From: Diadema setosum
Taxonomy: Eukaryota > Echinodermata > Echinoidea > Diadematoida > Diadematidae
Reading direction: 5' to 3'
NCBI RefSeq assembly: GCF_964275005.1
Contig: NC_092686.1
Coordinates: 43,336,333-43,400,332 of the forward strand
Length of the DNA: 64,000 nucleotides
The notes under the pieces were generated by a model. The model worked only from the letters and a program-made list of their open reading frames with translations, was not told the DNA's origin and ran no database searches. Shown here one piece after another: positions 36,466-48,651 of the stretch. The position numbers were made by a program, and so were the translations under genes. Position 1 is the stretch's first letter. The number at the start of each line of letters is the position of its first letter.

Positions 36466-36620
36466 ACATTTAAATTGTTGTCACTCCTCCGATCTTTATG
36501 TAAATGTTGAGTTTTACATTCAAAATGTTGGATTTACCATTTCTGAAATGATAGTTCAACTTTTTGAGTGGTAAGGTTATAGACAGTGGCAGAGGAGTGA
36601 CATGTTGATATTCCATTTAA
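36466..36620. mobile_element. Small inverted-repeat element (GAGGAGTGACA family)
   Basis: ACATTTAAATTGTTGTCACTCCTCCG at the left faces AGAGGAGTGACATGTTGATATT at the right. The phrase GAGGAGTGACAACAT is shared with the MITE at 62661-62850, so these are probably related families. Confidence 0.45.
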
Positions 36621-37019
36621 TTTTGCATCATTGTTAGTAGAATATGCCCTATCAATTTAAAAATCTGTAGGCATGATGACAGGTTTGATTCCCCTTTCTT
36701 TGACAAGAATCTCACAAATCACACGGCCATTTGCCCCAAATTACAGGTGTCACGGATAGGGTCATTTAAATCGGGGTCGGGGCTCAAAACATTTTATTTC
36801 CGGATACATCGGATCGCCTAATTTGTCATTATTGACAAATTTCAAATCTAGTTATATGGCTTTGGATCCAACTTTAGGGAGACATTATGCTTATACAATA
36901 ATTGTAAATACCTTATTAAAGAGACACGCCACCATAGGGACACAATGTGTGCATAGGCCTACATCTCATTCAATCGCATGTGCTTAATTACTGCTTATGT
37001 CTACACAATGCTTCCCTAA

Positions 37020-37066
37020 AGTGGCGGATCCAGAGGGGGCGCGCGCCCGGTGCGCGCCCCCTGCAT

Positions 37067-37100
<34 letters not shown>

Positions 37101-37210
37101 GGGGGGGGGTTAAAACAACAAAAAGAAAAAGAAAAACGGGGGGGGGGCGTGCGCCCCCTTTTGATTTTGTAAAGGCGCCTCTCCTTTACGGAATTTCTAG
37201 ATCCGCCCTG
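37020..37210. mobile_element. hAT-type MITE (GTGGCGGATCC ends)
   Basis: GTGGCGGATCCAGAGGGGGC at the left and TTTCTAGATCCGCCCTGG at the right form inverted ends. The interior is a GC-rich CGCGCGCCCGGTGCGCGC palindrome plus T and G homopolymers. It resembles the ends of the larger elements at 39240 and 56807, but its own target duplication is not clear. Confidence 0.5.
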
Positions 37211-37760
37211 GAGTTGATATGTATATTATATAAAGGGAGGGAGAGAGAGGGGGGATGGGGGTGGGGAGGGGGAGGAGAGAGGAGTGTATTCCTGTAATCA
37301 ACATGACTAACAAAGGGAAAGAGAACTAATAAAATGATGGAACACGGACAATAACAAATGAAGGGGAAACTGGTCACAATGATTGTAATGTTTGATTTGT
37401 TCACAGATTGCGTATTGAGACAGAACTGTAAAGCATTGGATTAGTATAGGGCTCAAACGCATGATTATAAAGAAAACATTTCGTCTGTTCGACCAATGTG
37501 AAGAGAAATACCCAAAAGATACATTTAATGAATGCATTCACATTTACTATCAATTAACTCTCTTCTCTTATATTAAGTTTTTCGATGTCGATTAAAATCT
37601 AGTAATTATTTTTTTCATGAGCTTTAGAGCACCGGGACAAAATTAATATGAGTAGTCAGAGCGACCGAGAACTCGTCAAAAGCTGGAGAGCCATTATAAC
37701 AAGTATATGAATAAATAAATAAATAAATAAATGATTGACTAGATAAATAAATAAATAAAT

Positions 37761-37762
<2 letters not shown>

Positions 37763-37803
<41 letters not shown>

Positions 37804-37880
37804 TACATGTATATATATATATATATACACATACACACACACACATATACACACATGTGTGTGCGTGTGTGTGTGTGACG
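37763..37880. repeat. (AT)n / (AC)n / (GT)n compound microsatellite
   Basis: Preceded by (AATA)n at 37708-37760, then about 17 AT units, ATACATATATAC interruptions, (AC)n and (GT)n to about 37878. Confidence 0.85.
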
Positions 37881-38087
37881 TAAACGATATCATCAGCTTA
37901 ATGCTTATTCACACTGTACGTTATACCGTATTATATGAGCCGTACTCGAGCTATAGACAATAGGGAAACAGGTAACTCAAACTAACTATAGGGTAAGGTA
38001 TAAACGAGTGTTGTCTATTGACTATTTATCGACGTTTTTCCAAATTATTTGATATTGATGAATACTAATAGCATTCTGTGCAATCGG

Positions 38088-38230
38088 GGGCCCGTTTCAT
38101 AAAACTTGTCATCGGTGACAACTGCCACATTTCTATGACAAATTCGCTCACAGCCAATCAGATGTAAGGATTTCAGCAGCTTGTCACATCTATGACAACT
38201 TGTCACTGCTAGTTTTATGAATACGGGCCC
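38088..38230. mobile_element. GGGCCCGTTTCATAAA MITE, copy 1
   Basis: GGGCCCGTTTCATAAAACTTGTCATC at the left and the inverted TTTTATGAATACGGGCCC at the right. The interior CAACTGCCACATTTCTATGA ... CTATGACAACTTGTCACTG is itself inverted. A second copy lies at 58225-58373. Non-coding, 143 bp. Confidence 0.75.
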
Positions 38231-38659
38231 TTGGCTGCATACTTATGCGTAACTTTCATGTTAAATATGAATTTATGTCGCGTTGTGCGTGCTAGTTATA
38301 TACTCTACGTACTCACAAACTTGAGCACTATGTCGTATATCAGTCAATTGAACAAAAAAATGAAATAAACATGATTATTGTGCGCTCATAAGAATGACAG
38401 TTCTTAATATGAATAGTGGAAATACTGCATGTATGTATAAATGTGTATACAGTGTACGTGGTCATTAGCAATCAGATACTATGTAAGAATTACGATGAAA
38501 TCGCATTCCAATAAATTTGAGATAAAAATAATTGTATGTATAAAACTATGTGCCAAGACATTTGCTTATGTACAACCAAAAGAAAAGCATCTGCCGTTTG
38601 TTTCCAAACCAAACACAGTACAAAAGTAACACTCGCATAATGTAGTAAATGATACCAAT

Positions 38660-38705
38660 GAATGTTTTTTTTTTTTTTTTTTTTTTTTTGGGGGGGGGGG
38701 GGGGT
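38660..38705. repeat. T then G homopolymer tract
   Basis: A run of about 23 T followed by about 14 G in gene-free DNA. The same T/G junction occurs at 37071-37110 and 24430-24450, where it belongs to repeats. Confidence 0.7.
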
Positions 38706-39239
38706 TCCAAATGGGAGGAAATATTCTCGGTTTATTATTAATAATTAGATACACACGCACAAACTTCATCTTCACAGACTTGAATAGTACTGCCAAGAGA
38801 CTGGTCTAACTTTAAGGATATACATTTTACTTGAATCCCGAAAACATGATAATAACTAAAGTGCATCTACGACGCTGTGAAACCTATAGCTATAAAACGG
38901 TTCAAGAGAACGGATCAAAGTGAAAACGCGTCAATACACCTGAACACAAAAGTGCTTTCTTATTGACAAAGCCACATTTTGTCATTTTCTTCTAAGCAAA
39001 TATTTCATAAACAATAATATAGCCCACTTCGTATGCACAACATGCCTTATGACAGTCGGAAATCCTGTCACCTTGATATTCAGAACAATTACGCTGTTCT
39101 TGTCACAGTGACGAAATCATAGACAAGTCTCGGTGTATATGTAAAATCCCCATGAAATCTCGAACAATACTGTAAATACCAGTTCCCATAAGGCAGGATT
39201 AACTGAAATTACTATTTCATTCATTTTAGTTCTACTGCT

Positions 39240-40111
39240 CAGTGGCGTAACTACGGGGGGGGGGGGGGGGAGGGGGCATGGGGGGGGCATGGGGGGGGCA
39301 TGGGGGGGGGGGGCACGTGCCCCCCCCCCCCCAATCCGCTGGTTAAAAAAAAAGAAAAAAAAAAGAAGAAAAAAGAAAAAAAGACCCTACCAAAATGGTA
39401 ATTCAAGGGTTAGTAAACTGCTTTTGAAATCGACATGAAAGGATGATCAAGAAAAAAGATATTTTTCTAAGATTTCTTTTAACCATAATATTATAATTAA
39501 AGAGGTATTATAGTGAAACATTGTTCAAAAAGCCCGGAGACGACAAAAGATTGTGATTCAGTGTGATTCCTGGTTGGCATTTTGAATACAAGCAGGATAT
39601 GTGCGCAGTGTACTCAGAACATCGGAATGGCAAAAAGAGTCGCTGCAATGTTGCGCAATGTGATGTTTGATAGGTTGTACATATTTGCTATCAAAGCTTG
39701 ATCATTGATTTTGCAGTGTTGCTTTACATCTAGTCTATATTAAAATGCCTTGCATTGCCCATAATAAGACTTGACCTTGGCTATTTCCTAACGTTTCCAT
39801 CTATATGAAACACACACACTCACAAACACAAACAAATTAGGGGATGCTCTATATAAAGTGCAGATTTTGGACATCCTTCTCCCTCTTGGTCACTTCGACG
39901 CCCCCTCGCTGGTCATACCTCCCCCAATCATGAACATAAACCGACACCCTTGACTACCAGTGGCGGATCCAGGGGGCGCACCGGGCGCCCCCTCCCTCCA
40001 AAGCGAAAAATATATATGTAGCTACAAACGACAGTTTTTGGACTATAAAATGTTTTTGAAAAATAAAATTAGCGCTTAGAAATATGATATTAAGCGCTTT
40101 ATAAATGTTAT

Positions 40112-40172
<61 letters not shown>

Positions 40173-41472
40173 AATTTTCAAGCTCGCTCGCTTCGCTCGC
40201 TCGCATTTAATCGTTATGCAATTCTCCTGATGCTGCTGTCAGTAATTGCCAGCAGTTGCGCCCGGTGCGTCCCCTCCCCTTAATTTCCAAAGCGAAAAAA
40301 TATAGCTACAAACGGCAGTTTGGGGACTATAAAATGTCAAAATTTTCAAGCTCGCTCGCTCGCATTTAATCGTTATGCAATTCTCCTGATGTTGCTGTAA
40401 GTAATTGCCAGCAGTTGCGCCCGGTGCGCCCCCTCCCCTTAATTTCCAAAGCGAAAAAAATATAGCTACAAACGGCAGTTCTGGGACTGTAAAATGTCAA
40501 AATTTTCAAGCTCGCTCGCTTCGCTCGCTCGCATTTAATCGTTATGCAATTTTCCTGATGTTGCTGTCAGTAGCTGCCAGCAGTTGTGCCCGGTGCGCCC
40601 AGGCCCTCTCCTTAATTTCCAAAGCGAAAAATATACCTAAAAACGGCAGTTTTGGGACTGTAAAATGTCAAAATTTTCAAGCTCGCTCGCTTTGCTCGCT
40701 CGCATTTAATCGCTATGCAATTCTCCTGATGTTGCTGTCAGTATTGCCAGCAGTTGCGCCCGGTGCGCCCCTTCCCCTTAATTTCCAAAGCGAAAAAATA
40801 TAGCTAAAAACGGCAGTTTTGGGACTATAAAATGTCAAAATTTTCAAGCTCGCTCGCTTCGCTCGCTCGCATTTTATCGTTACGCAATTCTCCTGATGTT
40901 GCTGTCAGTAATTGCCAGCAGTTGTGCCCGGTGCGCCCCTTCTCCTTAATTTCCAAAGCGAAAAAATATAGCTACAAACGGCAGTTTGGGGACTGTAAAA
41001 TGTCAAAATTTTCAAGCTCGCTCGCTTCGCTCGCTCGCATTTAATCGCTATGCAATTCTCCTGATGTTGCTGTCAGTAATTGCCAGCAGTTGCGCCCGAT
41101 GCGCCCCCTCCCCTTAATTTCCAAAGCGAAAAAATATACCTAAAAACGGCAGTTTGGGGAACATAAAATGTCAAAATTTTCAAGCTCGCTCGCTTCGCTC
41201 GTTCGCATTTAACCGTTATATGCCATTCTCCTGATATTACTGCCAGTAATTGCCAGCAGTTGCACCCGGTGCGCCCCCCCCCCCCTGAATTTCCAAAGCG
41301 AAAATATATAGCTACAAACGGCAGTTTGGGGACTGTAAAATGTCAAAATTTTCAAGCTCGCTCGCTTCGCTCGCACGCATTTAATCGTTATGCCATTCTT
41401 GTGATGTTACTGCCAGCAACTGCCAGCAACTGCCAGCAGTTGCGCCCGGTGCAACCCCCTTAATTTCCAAAG

Positions 41473-41510
<38 letters not shown>

Positions 41511-41676
41511 TTATTATATATAGCTAATAAAACGGCAGTTTGGGGACTGTAAAATGTAAAAATTTTCAAGCTCGCTCGCTCCGCTCGCTCGCATTTAATT
41601 GTTACGTTATGCAATTCTGATGTTGCTGCCATGAGGTGCCCCCCCCCCCAATGTCTTGACCCACGGTACGCCACTG
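39240..41676. mobile_element. Non-autonomous hAT-type transposon carrying a satellite array
   Basis: Starts CAGTGGCGTAACTACGGGG and ends CCCACGGTACGCCACTG, so CAGTGGCGTA forms the inverted terminus. The flanks are CTACTGCT at 39232-39239 and CTACTGCT at 41677-41684, a perfect 8-bp target duplication, the hAT signature. The 2,437-bp interior has no transposase frame. A second CAGTGGCGGATCCAGGG head at 39958 suggests that a related element is nested or that the body grew from one. The rest is a tandem array (see 40115-41640). Confidence 0.85.
40115..41640 (+). repeat. Satellite-like array of about 168-bp monomers inside the hAT element
   Basis: AATTTCCAAAGCGAAAA starts repeats at 40282, 40441, 40614, 40780, 40948, 41116, 41288 and 41462, spacing 159-174 bp. 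Each monomer holds AAACGGCAGTTTGGGGAC, GCTCGCTCGCTTCGCTCGC, GCAATTCTCCTGATGTTGCT, and CAGCAGTTGCGCCCGGTGCG. A partial first unit at about 39960 is interrupted by an (ATT)n run at 40116-40170. Eight full and two partial units. Confidence 0.88.
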
Positions 41677-41684
41677 CTACTGCT

Positions 41685-43493
41685 ATATGTTATTCAGCGT
41701 GATCCCACAAGCTCGCGACTCCTCTCATTCTTCTCATAGAAGAAGAAAAAAAAAATACAAACACGTTTAAACCGAGTAGCGTTAACGTTTTACTGAGTAT
41801 AGTGCCACGTTGCACTCAGAATGTAAGGGTATACGCTGGGTTTCCATATCATTACAGATATTATGATTAGCAACATAGGGACTCTCAGTTCTGAACTCAG
41901 AATTACACAATAATTCTCCCAATATGCCCCTAGGATTAAGAAGAATCCGCAATTAATGATTCCCCTTAATCGTAGGTAATGCAAATGGGAAAGTAAAACC
42001 ATACAAAACCTGTATACGAAAAGAAAGTACAAACCCATGTGCACAAAATAAATATACGTTGTATGTAAATATCCCAATACACGAGGTGTATTTCTCAATC
42101 ACAAAACAAACACAATACGTGTACAGAAATACACAATAAAAATGAGAGAAAAAGAGAACTCTGCAAAAATAGTAATCTTTTGACCCGGAGGTGAGTGTCT
42201 TTATCTACATACAAAGATATAAAAACAAAAGCTCTTACATTACATCACCTCGTACTTTCAATTCAATACAATTCGATATTAATTTCACTTTTTTAAGAAT
42301 ACAAATTCACAAGGTATGTAGATGAGATGACGATATATTATCACTCTTTTGAAAAAAAAAAATGCTTGCCATTGTAATAAAAGGTAAGTTTAAAACATGT
42401 TCAGCGAAAAATGGAGGGGCCCACTGAAAAGCAGTGTTTATAATGTGCAGGTCAAAAGAAACCCCAAATAAATGGATGAAATATATGAATTTCTCGCTTA
42501 CCTACACAAACATGCAAACACACCCGAATGCGTATGTAGCAAATACAGTAGTTACATGAAACTAACTAAACAGTACCCTATTATTAAGGCATCGATTGTG
42601 TTCACTTACCCAATAATATTTGTCACCTCTGAAATGGATGGACGCCATACAGCAAATATTGCAATAGACGTTAAACGAAAGGCATAACGCACCCTGCGGT
42701 CAAATGATCGGAGACGGGATCACTAATACATACCGAACCTTGAATACTAGTATAGAATATCGTATTCACATTATTGTAAAGCGCTATTTGCTGTGAAAGA
42801 ACATTATCTGTTAGAATTGTTAAATTACAAAGAAATCAAGACGAAACATTAATACACGGCTGTCTCCACGTTACATGAAGTGTACATGAGACAAACAATG
42901 TCTTAAATTAATAAATTAATTAATTTTAACATTAATTTTAACATTACCAGTTTAAAATTGTATCATGCATAACCTAATATTGTCAAAAATTCAACATTGG
43001 CATATCAAGAATCTGCATATCAAAAATTAACATTTTTCTTAGAATAATTGTTAATTAAGGGCGAAGTAATAGTAGTTCATTTCTATCTCAGTCAATATTA
43101 AAGTTAGGGTAGGATGAAGTATCAAATTTTCCTTATATGAGGCAGCCAAAGTGTGATCATCCATGAGTCACATGACGTCATGAAAACCACTAGACAAAAA
43201 TCATTAAATTTGCGTATTATCAACAATGAAAATGGACCAAATCGAGAACCTTGTGAACACTTATATCATTTCGAGATGGGAGAGTTTGAAGATTTAAACA
43301 CTACAGTCTAGTATCGAAGAAAATGGCGATAAGAAAAACCCTTTAACTTTCCAGGTCCCTCCCCTACCCCCCCCCCCCCTTCCCCATGATTCTTCCAATT
43401 ACCCCTTGACCCCCAATCCCCCCTTCCATTCCACTTACAAAACACGCATGCACACTATCAAACGTGTCGCCTATATTATGTGCAGGAGTGATT

Positions 43494-43524
<31 letters not shown>

Positions 43525-44334
43525 CGTATTTGCTTGCATGTGACTTGTATGTCTGTGCGGATGTATGCATACAAAAGGGTAAGTCTACTGGAGTAAGGCT
43601 ATTGATGAGGCACTGCATAGCTCTGATATGATCACCTTGGCTCACATGTGAAGACATACTTTGTCAGGAGGCAGCCCACCCACGCCTCCTGGGAAGAGAT
43701 AGAAACAGGAAAAGAGCAGAAAAACATAAATAAACAAACAAACAAACAAATATAAACAAGCAAACAAACAGAACAGTAAAATTTGCTTGGGGTGGAGAAA
43801 ACGGCTTGAAAAGAAATTCTCTTGCAAGCTTTGAATGCTAAGCATGGGTATGGCGATATCTAAAACCACAATTTGTAACAACTCCATTTGAACAACTGAA
43901 TCATGTTCATCATTAATGTACGAGGATTAGCAAAGTAGACCAAAAAATAAAGAAAGAAAGAAAGGACTGATTTACGAGGTTGAAAGATCAAGACGCCAAT
44001 GCTTGTATTTTCACGAGAGACAATCCATTCCTACTGACTCCAGCATGAACAAAATTAGAAAAAAAAAACAAAACAACAACAACAACAAAACAATGGGGAT
44101 CGTCACTCAGGTGTATTATATTGAACTTTTGAGTCATCAAAGTGCTTGTATTTTGTTCGTAATTTTGAAGAAATAATATATTTAAAACAACAATTTGAAA
44201 GAATTTTATTATAAGGAGGGTAGATCTGTTCTTTATATCTGACAGTAACCTTAGTCAGTATTAATGCACCGAATTGAGACGACACGGTGTTTTGACACTA
44301 TTTTTGTACATTCAGAACGATTCAAATGCCAATC
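41685..44334. other. Gene-free DNA
   Basis: No gene recognised on either strand. It contains a C homopolymer at about 43369-43380, a (TG)n run at about 43499-43524, and A-rich (AACAA)n stretches near 43730 and 44070. An open minus frame at 41790-42098 has no recognisable features. Confidence 0.4.
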
Positions 44335-44980
44335 AATAATACGAGGAGGGAATTTTAATTGCGTATTGGATTGATGGCGTCCTTTTACCCACTTTCATGC
44401 CGTTAATAATAAAAAAATGGAAGAATTTTCTCCAGTTGACTTTTGAAGATTTAAGAATCCATCGATATCCAGTCTTTTATGGCGTTGAAAAATTTGTACG
44501 GTGCAAATTAAGGTTTTTTTTTACTTTTTTTTTTTAATTTCACATCATTCATTTTCTCAAGTAAAATCATGTGATATATTACCAGGTTATGAAACTGACC
44601 ATTTGGCTGCCATTTGTCATAATAAAGTGAATAATGAACCTATAGGGGTCGTGGATTTTGAAGTTCAATTTATCTTTATCGCAGGATGAGAATCATATTC
44701 CTTTTACTAGTATTCGAGAAACATACAAAATAACAAAAAATATACACTTGCATGAAATGATTCAAAAAGTTTTGGGATTATGTAAAATGCTAGTTGAGAT
44801 AAGATTACTACTTTTGAGTACTTTGTTCATAAATCCACGGAAAGACAAAGTCATGTAAAATATAGACTTAAGAACTTGGGAAGATAAAACCTTATTAATT
44901 CAGATTCAAATATCACCAATATCGCTTCCAGTTTATTTGGATACCATGCTAATTTCCTCTTGCGTGGGGTAAGTATAAGA
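44335..44980 (+). mobile_element. L1/Tx1-like LINE remnant, endonuclease end
   Basis: GGNFNCVLD (about 44345) corresponds to the GGDFN motif of LINE apurinic endonucleases. Then CDILPGYETDHLAAI (about 44566) matches the CDILPGYRTDHS block near the domain's end, followed by KFNLSLSQDE (WKFNxSLL-like). Frame changes and stops separate these pieces; the copy is dead and truncated at both ends. Confidence 0.65.
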
Positions 44981-45327
44981 ATATAAAGCTCTGATACACA
45001 TTTTCACGAGTGAGACAGAAAATTACTTATACACGTATCCCCTTCCTATACATGTGCATGACACTCGTGACATTTTGGTCAAGACATACATGGAGGCCCA
45101 AGTATCGAAATGACCTCCAATGACCAAACTTCGGGTATTTAGCATCAAGCACATTTCACTGAATAATATAATTATAGATACACTCTTCCATAGTTTCAAG
45201 CCAACGCGCTGCTCTCAAATTCTGTTTCCCAATTTAGGAGCCATCTCTCCCTTTTAGAAGTGGTTATACCGCCCTCCCCGATTGCATAATGACAGGATTA
45301 TGAAACGGAGTCATCCATGATTTGATT

Positions 45328-48300
45328 TCAGTCGAAACACTGACCATGTCTAATTTGTAGCGACTGGCACATGAGGTTGTAGTACTTGGTCTCCCATGTG
45401 TGTGTCCACGCTTTGTTCCACCATTCCTCTAGCCCTGAGTCCTTTCTGGTCATCACTGAACGACCACGTGTGGAGCAGTTGAAAGACCCTGAGTTTGCCG
45501 CCTCGACAACGCCGTCCGAAATGACGGTGTACCGAGTGGTATATATGGCATCAACCTTGAATGACGGAGACGACGAAAATAAAACACGCATCATACTTCA
45601 CGTCAACTAGGTACACACATTCATATCTTACGATGGTTACAAAGATATTATGAAAAGGTCACTTTATACGTTGTTTCAAGAACAAAAGGATGGTTACAGT
45701 GTACATGTAATATAAAGTTGTTTGTTGTTGTTTGTTGTTGTAAAGTAAGCATTAAAATTTATACCAATCAATTCACTTCCATTTCTGCAGTTCCGACCAA
45801 GGAGGCTGAAGAGCCGGAGGTCCAACTTACTATAATCTGCTCATAATCATTCAAACAGTTGTTAGCTTTCTAGAGATACACAAAAGAATACCACAGGTGC
45901 ATTAATATTTTGTACCTTTGATGATCGGGGCTTGATGCAATTAATTAACTATGAGCGCAGATAGGATCTCGGTGCATACAGTGAGATGCAGTTACATTAC
46001 AGGCCTACATAGTGCTGCTTGCTTCAGTTGGACTTCCCGTACTAGGCTGGGCTATTTAGGTAGAGCCGGGGGGGGGGGGCTCCCAGCCCCCCCCCCCCCC
46101 CCTTCCAGATCTCGGCCGTCGACCGCGCGATCGCGACAAAAATTGGCACACACATTGCCTATGACGTAATCTAAAGTACCATGAAGTTAATTTTTTTTAA
46201 ATATCATTTATGCTAAATTATGCTAATTTATGCATAATGATGCATGAAATCAGACAATTTGGTATAAATCACTAAATAAAGCTCAAAACAGGCACATTTT
46301 TTGTGTAAATATTCTTTTTAGTGTCCTTAGAGAAAAAAATCGTGCTATCAGAGAAAATTTCTGAAGAGAAAAAAAAATCGTGCTATCAGAAAAAATTTCT
46401 GAAGTATTTTATCGTTTTTTTAATTTCTTATGTATTTCTTTGCTTTTTCGACTTTATGTTTTTCATTGTTTTTTCGATGAAATTTGTCCGCGACATTGTT
46501 CCGAAAAAGAAAACAAATTATGTTATTAATTGATTTTCATCAATAAACCCCCGTAATAATCATGCTTTTATGAAATTTCCCTGTAAGCACAGTTTGCACT
46601 GAAATTGTACACGAATACACGTTTTTGAGCAGTTTTTGGTCTTACATGCACGTACATATTTATGCGCAACTTCGAAACCGCGCGCCCGGGCATCGCAAAT
46701 TAGGTGTCGAAAGATGCGGGAGACTCGAAAGAAAAAAGTCATGAAACGTCGCGGCGATAGCTTTTCGCGATAGCGATACACACGCGGAACGTCGGGGGGG
46801 GGGGGGGGGGGCCTCGGAGGCCCCCCCCCCCCCCGGCCTACTTATTAATTGGATGCATTGTATTAAAGATGAGAAGTCAGGTGGATCCTCCCGAGTGCAT
46901 CCCTACGCTATCATAATGTCGGGTATATTTTGCTTCTTTTTTTGTTGTTGTTGTTCGTTAAATAAAATGAGATTTCACCTACTGATATAAAACATACAAA
47001 ACAAAAGTCAACCAGAAACATGCCCGAAGGTGTGAATCACAACTGTATGTTTTGGAAGTACATGAAGCCGATCTCATCACTTTTTCGATGAATTCCGACA
47101 AAAACAACTGCTACACATTACATGATGGTTTTGTTTCAGTAGGGTAGCTTCGTCAATGGCTAAAAAACGAACAAATTTAGCCCAGTATACTAGTAATAAA
47201 TTCCGCGAATGGAGAAAAATGTGACAATTTTTCCAGAGGGAGTGATACTAATTAATATTCCTGTTTTTCACAAAACATTATAATTCTTACCATTATATTC
47301 ATATTTATTTTCACAAGGTAATATTATTTTACAGGTGTGACGTCACATAAATGTGACATATCCCGTGTAATAATTGTTTTAGTTCAAGGGGGTTGGTGAA
47401 ACTAAAAATATCGCAAGAATATTACATCATAATAAACTTGGATATAAGATTTGGATGCATCTGTATACCGTATTATTTTTCAGTGCCGCTGCAGCAGCAT
47501 CGAGCGAGGAAAAATGGCTGATCTGATCCAACTTCAGAGGCAGATTCTGCATTAGAGTAAAATCCAAATCACATGTAGTATCATATCAATATTATAGCAA
47601 CAACTTTATGTATCGGTGAGGCGACAAAGAACACTCATAGACGTGCATTCCTCTTCATACAGGTATCACCAAAATCAATCTACAGTGTGCATCCCCATGC
47701 ACCACGTTGAAATATTCATAAGGCTTTTGTCACCGAGTTCACAAACATGTACTGAATGTACGGCTATCAGCACGTTAAGAAGACATTATCGGTGTCATCA
47801 TTTATTAAAGAGCAGCTCGGCGATTTCTCATCAGGAGTCGACAAATGAATTATGCATAAAGTAGTTGTGATTTGATTTGCCCGATTATCACTTATGACTG
47901 CTCTACATTATTGTGATGTGGACATTATACGTACTAAGTGCCATCAAAATGAAATCAAAATGAAATGGGTGTTTAACAGCTTCTTGGAGCTTTGAGAATT
48001 TACGGAACACTGACTTTGTAATCCTATACCGGGGATACAGTGCCACTTCATCAACGATGTTTCTTGCCAGACCGCATCGGCGTATGCGTCATTTTTTGTT
48101 GTCTAGATAAACAATCCTAATGCATGCATGGCTTATGTACTGACATACGGGTGACAAAGCAATCAATATTTTCTGCGCTGTTGGAAAAAATAAATGTGTA
48201 TCTTAAGATGAAACATTTCAAACATATCTACTGGGAAAATCCAGCATTTCACGAGGCGTTTTGTCAGACAAACTGTTGTAAGCTATATTACTAAAATACT

Positions 48301-48331
48301 TGCATTGGATTGGCTGGCACCTGATTTGTCA

Positions 48332-48396
<65 letters not shown>

Positions 48397-48607
48397 TAAC
48401 AGTAGTTCAATGTGAAAACTCCGTGAGAGACGTAGTTTTGACGAATTTTCGCCCATAGGGCTTTGTCAAGTCAAGTCATTTTGACTTGACAAAGCCCTAT
48501 GGGCGAAAATTCGTCAAAAATACGTCTCTCACGGAGTTTTTATATTGAACTACTGTTGTGAATCAATACTTTTTGAGACTCCGAGCAGAAACCTATTGCT
48601 GTTATTC

Positions 48608-48651
<44 letters not shown>

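Noticed and set aside
45386-45610. Plus-strand 74-codon frame
   Set aside because: Shadow of the VDAIYTTR exon on the minus strand.
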